Shown piece after piece: positions 1 to 11,197 of a stretch of 64,000 nucleotides of DNA (positions are counted from its first letter, which is position 1; each line of letters starts with the position of its first letter). The DNA comes from Syngnathus acus. Its lineage: Eukaryota; Chordata; Actinopteri; Syngnathiformes; Syngnathidae. Location of the stretch: assembly GCF_901709675.1 (NCBI RefSeq), contig NC_051103.1:3457501-3521500 (forward strand). The letters are read 5' to 3'. The notes under the pieces were generated by a model. That model worked only from the letters and a program-made list of their open reading frames with translations. It was not told the origin of the DNA and searched no databases. Made by a program: the position numbers and the translations under genes.

Positions 1-175
1 ACTTTTGACCATTTTCACCTTCCCTTTGTGTTTGCGGGGTGTTTTTGCCCCCACCATCCATCATCATCAATCAAGGTCCGATCATCCTCTGATGTTAGCT
101 GAATAGTGTCATCAATCGGCACATTAGTGTCCTTATCACACACAGTGGCGCACGCTCAGTCCGCCCTTTGCCAAT

Positions 176-1952
176 ATGTCAAGAGGAGCGATGCGCGTCT
201 GGCTCGTCCTCGCGCTCCATTTGCGCTGCGTCACACACGGTAGGGACCCGGTGGGGACCCGGACGGACTTGGACCGTGACAACAAGTTGACGGAAAAGCT
301 CGGCGCTTTGTTCCATTTGAAGGATCTACTCCGCGGCGCCCCACACAGGAAGGCGCCTCAGTTCATGTTGGATCTCTTTAACGCCGTCTCCGCGTCGGAC
401 GGGACGAGAAAAAGTCAGAAAGAAATACTGGAGGGGAATGTCGTGAGGAGCTTCGAAGATAAAGGTTGGTAATACTTTGAAGAAGATTTTTTAATCATTT
501 CTGCCACGATGTGGCTCACTCGTGCGCTCTCTAATGGGCGGTGATCAATTTAATCTACTGAAATGCATTTTCAGGTATCTGACTTTTTACTTTTAATCCC
601 TACATTTCAGCTAGCTGTACATTTTTGATTGTTTGATTCAGATCGTGCACAGGGACGCGGGATAATTTCATGCACTGTTTGAGTATTTCTCCAATATTTG
701 CTAAACATGGTAGAGTTTCCCCAAATGCATGAAAAATGTACCCATTAAAACAATTTTGTTTTACAGTTTGACCAAAGTTGTATTTGATGTTTCAGATCAT
801 GATGGCGAGAGGTTTCACTTTTTCAACCTGTCTTCTTTTGGACGAGAAGAGAGGATGGTTAAGGCTGAATTCCGTTGGTTTCGAAAGAAACAGAAACATT
901 TCCTGGAAAAGTCATACAGGCCCTATTTTTATAAGGTAGATGATCTCCATTATGTATGACAGCAGATTGTTGCTTTTCAAAATTCACAGCAGGATACAGA
1001 TTAATTTTTTCACGTAAAACCTAAAAATGGGCTCAAAATTGCCATCTGTCAACTTGGTAATTATATATCACAAATTCACACATTCTCGTTCCCATCCAGC
1101 TGGATTTGTATGAAGTGCTGGATAGTCAAGTGAAACCTTGGCGAGGAAACCTCATCACCTCCAGACTCGTTCCTCTTTACACTCAGGGATGGGAAGTCTT
1201 CAATGTCACCCAAACAGTTGGTGGTGTTCGTTTTCCACCATTGCTAAAAAAAAATATGAATAAAAGCCAAACCAGCTGACTTTTTTCTTTTTCAAGGTGT
1301 CCAAGTGGATCTGCAACAGCCAAGATAACAATGGCATCCTGGTGGTGACCACGCTGCCATCTGGGACTTGGATGGACTCTGTGGTTACGTCATCCAAGCT
1401 GCGTGGAGAGCCAGTAGGCACTCACGCTTACTTGGTTATCTTCTCCGATGATGGCAGGCCAGGAGCAACCGATCAATCATACTTTGGTAAGATAATAGTG
1501 AAAAAGCTCAAACAGTACTGTCATCATGTTCTCTCCATCCAGGACTCGCTCAGTCTTCAGCTGTGGAACTCCATGACCACCCCACTAGGAGACGACGTGG
1601 AGCCTCAGGGCTCTTACCCCGCGGCAATTCCCGATCCTGCCAGAGGGTCTCCCTCTTTGTAGACTTTGAGGAGATAGGCTGGTCGGGCTGGATCATCTCG
1701 CCACGGGGTTACAACGCTTACCACTGTAAGGGCTCGTGTCCCTTCCCGCTCGGAGGAAGTCTCCGAGCCACCAATCACGCCACCGTGCGCTCCATTATGC
1801 ACGCACTCAAGTTGTCCGCGGATGAAGTCGAGGCACCCTGTTGTGTGCCCGACAAACTTCAGTCCATGAGTTTGTTATATTTTGACGACGAAGAGAATGT
1901 GGTTTTGAAACAGTATGATGACATGGTGGCTATGAGCTGCGGCTGCCACTGA
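176..1952 (+). CDS. admp: Anti-dorsalizing morphogenetic protein (ADMP), BMP-family ligand
   Basis: Secreted TGF-beta/BMP-class ligand; in vertebrate embryos ADMP acts in the organizer within the Chordin/BMP dorsoventral gradient. Five exons joined by phase-consistent GT-AG sites: 176-464, 796-935, 1100-1216, 1297-1486, 1543-1952, giving 381 residues, the usual length. The third donor (after 1216) is the least certain. The protein has an N-terminal hydrophobic signal (MRVWLVLALHL), a propeptide, a furin site RRRR at residues 261-264, and a mature cystine-knot domain from Cys278 with seven cysteines, including the CCVPD pair and the terminal CGCH. The stretch GWSGWIISPRGYNAYHC and the ending YDDMVAMSCGCH point to ADMP rather than BMP2/4/16. 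Translation could start at the ATG at 176 or at the in-frame ATG at 191. It is transcribed toward cefip. Identity is inferred from remembered family motifs. Confidence 0.92.
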
Positions 1953-2957
1953 TGCTCCACAACAAGTGAGATGTTTAAAAATTATTTTACCAATGGTGAA
2001 TGAGTGATACATTAATTGGCACTGAGAACAGTCATGGGATGTAAATACTGTACATCACCGTATATTGTAAATTCCATGCAAATACGCCCCCTAGCGGCTG
2101 ATGACATCAAAACATGGTCTCACCCTTGAACGTTACAATCCCACAAGTACAATAGAAATGGCAACAAAAAAAATCCCAGCATGAGGTTTAAAACATGACT
2201 GTTTAATTACAGCAGATTTTAAATGTGATTTAAATATTATATTGCTCTCTTTGCACTTTATTTCCAATTAGCTGTGCAGTTCCTCTGTCTTTACATAATC
2301 TTACCAGAAGAGGGCAGCGTAGACAACACACATTGACATGAGAGGAAAACCACTGCTTGCCATATTAAATGAGAAATTCCTCATCAGCATGCAAAATGTT
2401 TTGATACAAACTCCCGTCACTGCCGTACTTTAATAACACACTGCATTTATAATAAATATTCCACATTTACATTCAAACAATTGTCTTTTTACACATTAAA
2501 GCATTGTCAAAATCTCCTTTAAAAAAGAAAGACCTCTCTACTAAATCCTTCAACTCATATTCAGCAGGCCATTCATTTTTTTTGTGTGTACATTCAAGTC
2601 TTAAGGCATAAAGGTAAGTCAATAACAATAAACAGGAGGATTAGCGAGTTAATCTGTGATGATGGAATAGTGGTTGGCACATGAGTTTCAGTTCCGAGTA
2701 TTTTGGTTCACATCTTAGCTCCAACCTACTCTGGCTGCCTTCCACATTTTAAAAACAGGCATTGTTTCTAAATTGACTAACTTCTTGAAGTGGACAAAGA
2801 TCTGGCATCTGTTAGAATGAACCTTTAGAGAGCAGGTCACATGACAGTTTATTTTGTGCCTGTGAAATCCATCAATTATATGTTGTTATAAAAAACAGTA
2901 CTTGTAACCAGAAGAATAAAACAAATAGTTATGTGCAAAATTCTAATTCTTATCCCA
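1953..2957. other. admp/cefip convergent intergenic region
   Basis: About 1 kb between two convergent genes; no further coding exon seen. An AATAAA at 2451-2456 could end the admp transcript. On the opposite strand an AATAAA (tttatt at 2848-2853) lies just beyond the cefip stop. Two CTCF-like cores sit at 2084-2097 (- strand) and 2304-2318 (+ strand). Confidence 0.6.
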
Positions 2958-5900
2958 TCAACTGGGACAGTCCACTTCCTCAGTAGCAAGGAACTCGCCC
3001 ATTGTGTGTTCATGCTGCCCATAGACAGGCTCCAAATAAGGACGCCCATCCTTGCAATGGATTTGCCTTGACATGTCCAAGTTCTGTAGTTCTTCTTGCT
3101 CCATATGAGGTACTTGGACGGTAGTGTTCTGGGCCAGAGGCACTGGGACAAAGCCGTGGTAAACCACCAACGGCGTGGATAAAACCTCCATGGGGGACGC
3201 CTGAAGAACTGCAGCGTCTGGGGGCTGGACTGGCAGCTGGACGTAGCTTCCCGTCTCAGGATCGAAGAAGGTTTTTGTTTTGACTTGGACGGGCATGTCT
3301 ACAAAATAATACTGTCCCGAGTCCGGATCCTGAAGGAGCTTTCGTTGGGTCATGGGGATGGACTGCGTGACGATGGCGTGTTCGATGCTGGACTGGCGAG
3401 AGAGTTGTCCGGTGCGGCTGGACTGACGGGAGAAGGTCGGCGGCTGGGGGGCCTGCAAACAGTGCGTGTCGATGCTCTGACTCCTTCTCAGCGGTTTCTC
3501 TCGGCTCATTTTTTCTCTGGCTCGGCCTCGCTGCTGAAACTCGTCCATGATGGATCTCTCGATGCGTGTGCTTCTCGGGTCGAGCCTCTCGCTGAGAGAC
3601 GTCTCGGTGCTATACCTGCGCCCCACTCGGTCTCCTAAGCATCTGTCAATGCTTTGCGAGCGAGAGTTGGGTACTGGTCTCTCACCAGGTTTGTAGACAG
3701 GAACGTTCCTGATGAGACCATCACCACTGGTGTGTTTCTGTTCTGGTTTCTCTCGAGGTTGTCTGCCACGACTTCGGCCTCGGTCAGTCGCGAGTCCGTC
3801 TTTGAGGTGATGGCCTTCTAGCGACTCGTGGCTCAATCTTCTTGTCCTCTGGCTCATCTCTGCTTTGTTCTGAGGACGTTGGTCGTCGTTGACAACAACG
3901 ACATCATTACTCTTGCCGTCATGTTTCTGACCTTCTCTGTGATGCTTTTTCTCGCTACTCCTCGGCACAGATTTGTCACTCTTGTGTTTGCTCGGAGTCG
4001 ACTTCTGAGCTTCTTCCTTCTTTATCCGTCGGTTCGTCAGCTTAATGGCTTTGAGAACGGCCCGCTCGGATTTGGGCAAGACAGCTGGAGGTTTGGCAAA
4101 CCCTGAGTGACTGTCGTTAAAACTGCAGGTGGAACCAGAACGCTCGCTAGGAACCTTTGGTACGTCCCGCTCTGTTGTTGGCATTGTCAAAGTCTCCATG
4201 GCGAGACTGTCAGGAGGTCCTCCTTCAGGGTGTCTCCTTGACTTCTCCTTTGGCAGAACCAATGGAGGGGACAGTGGTGCTGGTGAGACATTTGGCAAAG
4301 TCTCTTTAGACTTGAAGACCTCACTTGTTACTGGAGGACATGTTTCATTTGTCAATGGTGGATTAGAGGTTTCATTGAGAAGATGCAAATCCTCCTCTTC
4401 CTTCTCTGAGTTATTCATTAGACCCCGGGGTGTCCAGGGTTGTATGATCTTCTTTATCTTATTACTCAAAGTGTTGTCTTTGATTTTAAATAAAGCAGGA
4501 ATATCCAATGCAGGAGAAAGGATGCTAGATGCGGACATTGGTGTTTGGATATCTTCATCTCGGGATGGGCTCGGACATTCAGCGGCACTTTGCTTATGAA
4601 TCTCTTTCTCTTCTTCCGACTTTACGAGTACTTTGACAATCTCCGAATCACCTTCCAGATCACTGAATGAATAATAATCCATATCTGGCTTGTCTGAATC
4701 TTTTTTCATGGCTCCAAGAACATGGTCAGGATCTCTCCTGTTGTCCAGCCCAACCTTATCGAGGTTCTCCCAAGAATGATTAAAGTTCCACTCCCTTTGT
4801 GGTGGACTCTCCACGGAAAAGTAGGAAGATTTGGAGGACATGCTGGTGTGGTCGTCAATAGCCACACCATTTACAAGAAGTTCAGGGGATTTGATAGTCT
4901 CTACATCCGTATCAACCTTGTCTTTAGTGGATTTGTCAAGATCTTCTGGCAGGACATGAATTGCTGCAGTGTCTGGTTTTAAAGAGGTCTCAATGTTTTC
5001 GCTTGTGGCCATCTCCATATCTGCTTCTATGTCTGATAACAGAGAATAGCGTTTTTCGCTGTGGCTGTGCTTGGAAGGCAAATGTGGGTCATGAATGGTT
5101 TCTTCATTGGAGCTTTTTGCCAAAGCATCTTTTGTGCTTGTTCCATCGTGTGCCATATTTACATCCTCCTGTGCGTTATTTTTATCATCTTTGTTATAAA
5201 GATCTTCTTTATCATTTTCACTGTTCTCATTTCTTCTGTTTTTACTTCGGGGTGGTATAAAGGGGGTATCTAACAATGTGTTCTTTTCAGGCCAATGAGT
5301 GGAACTCATTTCGTGGGCATGGTTGAAATCCAATCTCGAGGTTGAATTTAAATCACTGTCAACATTGCTCATAGTAGACAGGGTAGCACTTCTGCCATCT
5401 GGTTTCTGGATCCCACCAGGTCTGGGTTCAGTCTGGGAGAGAATCTGTCTCATGTGCTTATGGTCTCTCAAATCCCCCAATCTTTCTCTGAGATCTTTCT
5501 CTTTTTCTGCGCCGTCATTTTGGTCTTCTTTAATTGATTCTTTCTCTACATTTTCACTTGCCTGTACCCTTGATCCATAACTTGCATCAGTCACATTTCC
5601 TGCAAATTTGAAATTTGCATCCTGATCCGTGGCCTTATTCCTCGTCGTCTGCCGACTCAAGATAACCTCCTCCAGTGCCAATTTGGCCTTGTCGTAATTC
5701 TCATTCACAATTGCTTTGTGTATCATGACATTGCCGCCCATCCTTGTTGGGACCTCCTGCTTACTCAGCTCCTTCTCTTTCTTGTCAAATATTTCCTTCT
5801 TCGCCAAAGTGTTCCCTCTCATGGATAACATTCCCTTCTTAATGTTCTTTAACTCCCTGGAGATCAAATCATTTTTGGCTCTGGCCTCCTCGTCTATGTT

Positions 5901-8429
5901 GGGACGTCCCTCGCATAGTCGGGCCCTCTCGAGCTCTTTGAGAGCATGCAGGTCATGTATGATGTGCTCGCTGTCTCTCGTAGTATCCGTTTCCGTTCTC
6001 AAGTTCACCTTCACATCACCTTCATCATCTCCGTGTTCCTCGTCCGTTCCAGAATACCTCTGACATTTGATATAATTGTTTAGTCTATCTGGGAAAATGT
6101 GCTTTAACTTGTCTTCACAATCTGGGGTCGTTTCCCCTAAGTCACAGTTAGAATGTTCATGACTGCGTCGCGTTTTCTTTTTGTCCATTGAGAGTTGAAT
6201 ATCACGTTTGGTATGTTTTTTCTTTGGAACCGGCGGCGGCTCTTTCTTCACAGTGTTTTCTGATTCACTTTTGACTGGATCATTTTCCACCACGATTGTC
6301 TTCTCAGTCGTGTCTTTGGAACACACAAGCATCTCGTCTTTGTCCTTAAATTCTCCTTTGTGTGACGTGGCTTTGTCGCTGCTCTCGGACGGAGTTGCGT
6401 GTAGCGCTTTAGTTTTAGTCACGTTAATGGCATTCTTTGCAGCTCTGATGACATCCATTGTGCTCATGGCTTGGCTCCTGCTTTCTTTTGTTTTTAAACT
6501 AACACTCTCTTCTCCAGAGTATTTGTCTCTTAAGGGTATTTTAGGTTTGTTTTCCTGATCATCTTCTGGGGCTTCGAATAATGGCGAATGACCACGATTG
6601 ATGTTAGGTGAAAACCTCAATGGTTCTTTGTTCGGATTTTGAAGCTCGTTTGAGTAATCTGTGGACGCAGGAGAGCTGGCTTTCTTGTAAAGGTTAAGTG
6701 AAGGATAACTTTGCTTTTTAGCCGTGTGGTTTTTGTTTCTTTTTGCATGCATGATTTGCAAGGTTGGGTTCCCTTCACCTAGATTGTCATTACTGACGGC
6801 GTCTTTTTTGTTTTGTTGCAGATTGGATAACAAGTAATCGTCAGACGGCGGCCTATCGGCTACGTGCTCGCTAAGACCGTCAGTTTGCGGGTTGGCAGAC
6901 TCTAAAACTGGACTGCAGAACGTGTGAGCTTCCTTTGAAATCGCAGGTGTGCTTAAACCAGATGCGTTGCCCTGTGAATGATTTTGTTGTTTCGGATTCT
7001 CGAACAATTCCGATTGGTTGTCATTCCCAGGTGCTTCTAAAGTTTTGAATTTCGGTGGACTGTAGCGACTTTTAACCCTCTTTCTGTTGTCTTTGAGGTT
7101 GAAGAGGATGCTCGAGGCGAGTGATTTGTAGCCGTCCCTCTTCATGAAAGGTTCAGGTGTCCCTTTGGCCTCCGAGTGTGGTCTGTGGGGAAAGTCCAGC
7201 AGAGAAGGTGAAAGGACAGCTGAGAGGATTTCCGATGTATCTGTTGGTTGTCTGGAGGGAATGAGCGGCGTCATCAGCTGGCAGATGCTGAACGGAGTTG
7301 ACGCCAAAGGTTTGACTTCTTCAACCGCTTTTACCTCCATCGACCTTGCGTTTGGGATCGATGAAACGTTTTTCTCTGCTGTTGTGCTCTTGTCCTGAGG
7401 CTCTTGCTTAAGTGGAATTGTGTTTTTCACACTCCTCCAGGGGACAACACTTCCATCAGTGATATCTGAGGAGCACCTTTTCTGAGACAGTGCAGCTGAG
7501 GGCTTTGGTGGGACCTTGGGTGGTGTCGTGGAAGGTTTAGAGGCAACAGGAGGAGGAGGGGGAGGAGGTGTAGGAGAAGGAGGAGGGGGAGGAAGGGAAG
7601 GGGGAGCAGGTGGAGGAGGAGGTTCACCTGCTTCTTTCACTACCTTTTGTGTGTGCAGAGTTTCTTTGCTATGAGCCTCTGTTAAGTCTTTGTAAAATGG
7701 TAGGTCATACCATTTTGGAGTCATCTCTGCAGAAGCATTCTCATGGCTAAAGCAGAATTGATTTAGACCTCCCCATGTCTGGAAAGGGCTGAACTCACTG
7801 TGAAGGAAAAAGTTTTTGATGTTAAGCTTCTTAAGCTTGACTGTTGCCTTCCCATTTTTCATCTTGGATGAGTTTCCAGAAAATAAACCTTTGCTCTGCT
7901 TGCTTGATGAATCATGTCCACCCACGAGATTGGCGTGATAATCGGAGGAGAATTCCGACAGTTCTCTTTGGATGCTGCGAAGCGCAGATTTATCCCACGA
8001 TTCCCCATTGGAGTCTGCCACGTCGCCATTTTTGATCAGCATTCCGTCACAGCTCTCTCCTGTGGTTCTCAGCGCCTTGAGAAACGATGACATGTTCGAG
8101 ATGTTCTTCTCTTTGTCATTTTTCCTCTGCTTTTTGGATTCCTTCTGGTGAATTTTTTGGAGCGGCTCTCCTGCCAATGGTTTATGACAGCTGAACGGCG
8201 AGTATCCGTACAGGAAGTCGTCGTTGTAAACAGCGTCGTCTCCGACGCAGAGACTCCGGAAGGCTCGGTCGGTGAGCGTGCTGACCTCACGGTCGGTCTC
8301 GTCCATGAGCAGGTCGGTGAAGCCATTCGGAAAGCGATGGTGGAGCATGTTGCCCACCCGGTGGCCCATGTGACGCTTTTCCACCGAGCCCTTCACGTCA
8401 ACAGGCTTCTTCTTCCTGTTTTGCGCCAT
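2958..8429 (-). CDS. cefip: Cardiac-enriched FHL2-interacting protein (CEFIP, C10orf71 orthologue)
   Basis: One uninterrupted coding exon of 1823 residues. The human protein is a Z-disc protein of heart and skeletal muscle that binds FHL2 and calcineurin; it is shorter (about 1435). I start at the ATG at 8429 (MAQNRKKK). The frame is open only a little further upstream, with no other ATG before an in-frame stop. Visible features: a conserved N-terminal block LTDRAFRSLCVGDDAVYND at residues 52-70; a proline tract at about 268-312; a long, charged, apparently disordered middle rich in K/E/S; and a C-terminal block around 1700-1750 containing QYYFVDMP and FDPETGSYVQLP. I remember this C-terminal pattern also from the related C4orf54, but the neighbours VSTM4 and TMEM273 favour C10orf71. 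A 5' splice acceptor lies at about 8508, so at least one upstream non-coding exon is expected. Confidence 0.85.
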   Translation of the reverse strand: MAQNRKKKPVDVKGSVEKRHMGHRVGNMLHHRFPNGFTDLLMDETDREVSTLTDRAFRSLCVGDDAVYNDDFLYGYSPFSCHKPLAGEPLQKIHQKESKKQRKNDKEKNISNMSSFLKALRTTGESCDGMLIKNGDVADSNGESWDKSALRSIQRELSEFSSDYHANLVGGHDSSSKQSKGLFSGNSSKMKNGKATVKLKKLNIKNFFLHSEFSPFQTWGGLNQFCFSHENASAEMTPKWYDLPFYKDLTEAHSKETLHTQKVVKEAGEPPPPPAPPSLPPPPPSPTPPPPPPPVASKPSTTPPKVPPKPSAALSQKRCSSDITDGSVVPWRSVKNTIPLKQEPQDKSTTAEKNVSSIPNARSMEVKAVEEVKPLASTPFSICQLMTPLIPSRQPTDTSEILSAVLSPSLLDFPHRPHSEAKGTPEPFMKRDGYKSLASSILFNLKDNRKRVKSRYSPPKFKTLEAPGNDNQSELFENPKQQNHSQGNASGLSTPAISKEAHTFCSPVLESANPQTDGLSEHVADRPPSDDYLLSNLQQNKKDAVSNDNLGEGNPTLQIMHAKRNKNHTAKKQSYPSLNLYKKASSPASTDYSNELQNPNKEPLRFSPNINRGHSPLFEAPEDDQENKPKIPLRDKYSGEESVSLKTKESRSQAMSTMDVIRAAKNAINVTKTKALHATPSESSDKATSHKGEFKDKDEMLVCSKDTTEKTIVVENDPVKSESENTVKKEPPPVPKKKHTKRDIQLSMDKKKTRRSHEHSNCDLGETTPDCEDKLKHIFPDRLNNYIKCQRYSGTDEEHGDDEGDVKVNLRTETDTTRDSEHIIHDLHALKELERARLCEGRPNIDEEARAKNDLISRELKNIKKGMLSMRGNTLAKKEIFDKKEKELSKQEVPTRMGGNVMIHKAIVNENYDKAKLALEEVILSRQTTRNKATDQDANFKFAGNVTDASYGSRVQASENVEKESIKEDQNDGAEKEKDLRERLGDLRDHKHMRQILSQTEPRPGGIQKPDGRSATLSTMSNVDSDLNSTSRLDFNHAHEMSSTHWPEKNTLLDTPFIPPRSKNRRNENSENDKEDLYNKDDKNNAQEDVNMAHDGTSTKDALAKSSNEETIHDPHLPSKHSHSEKRYSLLSDIEADMEMATSENIETSLKPDTAAIHVLPEDLDKSTKDKVDTDVETIKSPELLVNGVAIDDHTSMSSKSSYFSVESPPQREWNFNHSWENLDKVGLDNRRDPDHVLGAMKKDSDKPDMDYYSFSDLEGDSEIVKVLVKSEEEKEIHKQSAAECPSPSRDEDIQTPMSASSILSPALDIPALFKIKDNTLSNKIKKIIQPWTPRGLMNNSEKEEEDLHLLNETSNPPLTNETCPPVTSEVFKSKETLPNVSPAPLSPPLVLPKEKSRRHPEGGPPDSLAMETLTMPTTERDVPKVPSERSGSTCSFNDSHSGFAKPPAVLPKSERAVLKAIKLTNRRIKKEEAQKSTPSKHKSDKSVPRSSEKKHHREGQKHDGKSNDVVVVNDDQRPQNKAEMSQRTRRLSHESLEGHHLKDGLATDRGRSRGRQPREKPEQKHTSGDGLIRNVPVYKPGERPVPNSRSQSIDRCLGDRVGRRYSTETSLSERLDPRSTRIERSIMDEFQQRGRAREKMSREKPLRRSQSIDTHCLQAPQPPTFSRQSSRTGQLSRQSSIEHAIVTQSIPMTQRKLLQDPDSGQYYFVDMPVQVKTKTFFDPETGSYVQLPVQPPDAAVLQASPMEVLSTPLVVYHGFVPVPLAQNTTVQVPHMEQEELQNLDMSRQIHCKDGRPYLEPVYGQHEHTMGEFLATEEVDCPS

Positions 8430-8445
8430 CGCCCGTCTGGCCAGC

Positions 8446-8490
8446 TCAGACACGAGCAGATTCCCTCGTCCTCAGGTTGAAATCAGGCAT
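8446..8490 (-). promoter_or_regulatory. Upstream ORF in the cefip 5' leader
   Basis: A 14-codon ATG-to-TGA ORF (MPDFNLRTRESARV) lies in the same exon as the cefip start, in another frame. Its stop is 16 nt before the main ATG. It starts 17 nt after the apparent acceptor (ttctctttcctag). Such a leader ORF could reduce or regulate CEFIP translation; function is inferred. Confidence 0.5.
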
Positions 8491-8509
8491 GCTGTAGAAT
8501 GAACCTCCT

Positions 8510-11197
8510 AGGAAAGAGAATAAATCAGATCACAGATTGTCATCAACCTCCACGTTTGTGGCCCAGTATTGTACATGACACGTGCGGGTTTCTGTCAAAC
8601 CATGTCTATTTAAGGCACTCTATTGAGCATCATAGTCATGTGACCACTTTATAAGAAATATACTGTCACCAATTTTCCAAACAAATGAAATCACTTACTG
8701 GATATGTCAGAGGTCAACAGGGAGACACCACACATTGCATTTAGTCTTGTGCGCTCCTTCGCCCGCAGCTGCTCTACTGTATCTGACTTTAGCTATCTGG
8801 GTGAGCTCTTAGAATAGCTCATTAACCCATTTATATGTCCTGACCCAGGAGCACTGGTCACTCCGTGGCATATGAATACGCTTACAACTAGCCGTGTAAC
8901 CATAGCCTGATATTCGCTCAGATTGTCTTCAGTATCAATATAACCATTTTGTCATTTAAATACAATTTCCCTCTGTTTGGTTAAGCATGCAGTCACATTT
9001 ATAATATGAATCAAACCTCATGATTCAACTCAAGACAACCCATATTTACTTCTCTTTGACTCTCGTTAAATGAAATGTTTAGCTTTTTATCGAAATGTTT
9101 ACTAGCCAATGAGCGCTTCCATAACCTGAGACTGTAAGCAGCCGCGGTACTTTCCCAGCATCTGTTTGAGTATTTATATCCGAGGAATGAGACACTGTCT
9201 CTCTAATTGCACTGTACACATTGGAGGATGATTTCATAGTCTTTGACTTGGTTCTCCATATCTGCAGTTTTAGTTTTGGCACATCCAAAGTAGACCAACC
9301 TTCAAATCAACCGCTATCCAACTTTAAAATACAAACAGGCCATCCCGGTGCTCTCTCACCTCGTTTTTCTTTTTCATGTTGCATCAAAGAGTCCGATCTG
9401 GGAAAATAGCGGTACAAATCCTCAGTGCAAAATCCAGTTCAAAAACGGAGAGCCCTCACAGAGTTATTAGGCCTTCTGTTCCATGTTCAAATACTCTCGG
9501 CGTGGCCAGGCTCCTGATAGCGAGCTGAGAATCGACCAAAATAGAAGCGCAAGTCAGTGTGGCCAAAGCGAGCAGGGACGCATCCAGCCCGTTCTTATTG
9601 AAATAACCGAGAGGTGTCGAGTAGCAGGGCCTAAGACAGGCCGAACGGGATGAAATGGACACTGTCATTGGTTATTTTTGAAAGCGAGCAGCACGGCGGG
9701 GTTGACGACCGCATGGACTTCCTCTTTACTGTTAGTCACCTTTAAGAAGATAATGTAATTTGGATTGAGGCCTATGATACAATTGGCGACAATATTATCA
9801 ATATTACCAGGCAATTTTTTTTTCCTGTGAAATGACAACTTTTTTTTTTTTTTTAACTGCTGATTAGCCAATGTGTGTCGACATGATGCTCTCTTTACAT
9901 AGCCGTGTTTACACCGTGAAGTTGTTGTCTAGTTTTGGGATACACACAGCTGTTGGGGGGGGGCTTGTTACCCTTCGTGAGTCACACTGAGGCAATAGAT
10001 GAGGTCACACTCGCCGGGGCCTTACATGGCTTTTATGTAGTCTGGACATGTCCTCCATCATCATTAAGTGTTGCCTTTTTCTCTTCACAGCTATTCTGTG
10101 TTCATCTGAGGGTGATCAAATGGAGACCTGAAGAAGAAAAACGATTAGTCTGCTGGTGCCCTTCGTGACCCGACAGCTCTCTGGTTCATAGCTGTGCTCC
10201 CTCAAGGTGCCATTTTTAAGCCATTCCATACATGAGCTCATCTATTTTTGTCGTGTTGGATTTCATGAGGTAAGAGCATGCCACTCTGTCAATTGCACCT
10301 TCGGCACATTTGATAGATGCTCGCGTGACTTGCAGAGCCGTCTCAATAAATCAGAGTGCTGTAAAAACAATATATTTCAGTTGCTCAAATAAAAAAAATA
10401 TTAGATTATATTTTAGATTATTTTTTTAGATGAATTTTGACTCACGTTTGTGTTGAGAATGCAGTAGCAAGTAGTCAGTTCATGATAAGGAGTGTGATAA
10501 TTTATTGGATCAGGCTAGGGATCACAGTACCTATTAAATCTGCATTAACACACATTGTCACCACCTCCCATGTGAACGAATGGAAATCAAATGTAGTGGC
10601 CAATGATGGCCGAGTTGAGCCGAGCCCGGGGAAGGAAAGTAGGTGAGGAATGCAACAAGAGGCAGCCTTTTGTTTATGCCGCCGTGACTGACACCCACAT
10701 GTGTCAGCCTGCGGGCAGCCAGCTGGCGATAAAGTAGCCAGTAGGAAACTTGGACCCGGAGACAGATGGGTAAAGTGGCCTTCGGGACTTGACATGCATG
10801 GTGGAAGATATGAAAGTCGACTGGCGCGAGTCACGAAGGGAGGTCGTGCGGTTCACCGCGGTCGACTGTTGCATGAATTGGACTCCCAATGAAAAATGTT
10901 ATCAATGTGATGGAAAAAAAGTTGATTGGATTTAGGTATTGATAGAATTTAATCATAACAATGAATTTTCTTGCGTGATTAACCTCAGTAAGATTCATTG
11001 AAGGACTTTTTTTTACATTTATCAGTTGTTCTTTGTCTGATTTTATTTGTTTATTGATTTGTTCATTTATTTATTTGTTTGTTTATTGCCTCACCGCTGC
11101 GACGACTACGCACTTGCAATATTATCTACTCGAGTAATCAGCAACACTCGAAGTAGAACTTGAGGAAATCAGGGCAGTCACAGAAGATTTTTTCGGC
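8510..11197. other. Intergenic region, cefip to TMEM273-like gene
   Basis: Holds the upstream flank of cefip (any promoter and first exon would be here) and the flank of the TMEM273-like gene. I found no coding exon. A TTTATTTATTTG-type simple repeat lies at about 11045-11090. Short open frames here have no convincing splice partners. Confidence 0.55.

Noticed and set aside
1563-1952. Calling the TGF-beta ligand BMP2, BMP4 or BMP16
   Set aside because: The mature region has the ADMP signature SGWIISPRGYNAYHCKGSC and the ending MSCGCH rather than the BMP2/4 pattern.
7427-7627. Leu/Pro-rich ORF overlapping the cefip proline tract
   Set aside because: Out-of-frame reading of the CCN-rich tract in cefip.
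8430-8453. Earlier cefip start at the GTG at 8453 (SELARRA extension)
   Set aside because: GTG is not a normal eukaryotic start. The first in-frame ATG is at 8429, and an in-frame stop lies shortly upstream.
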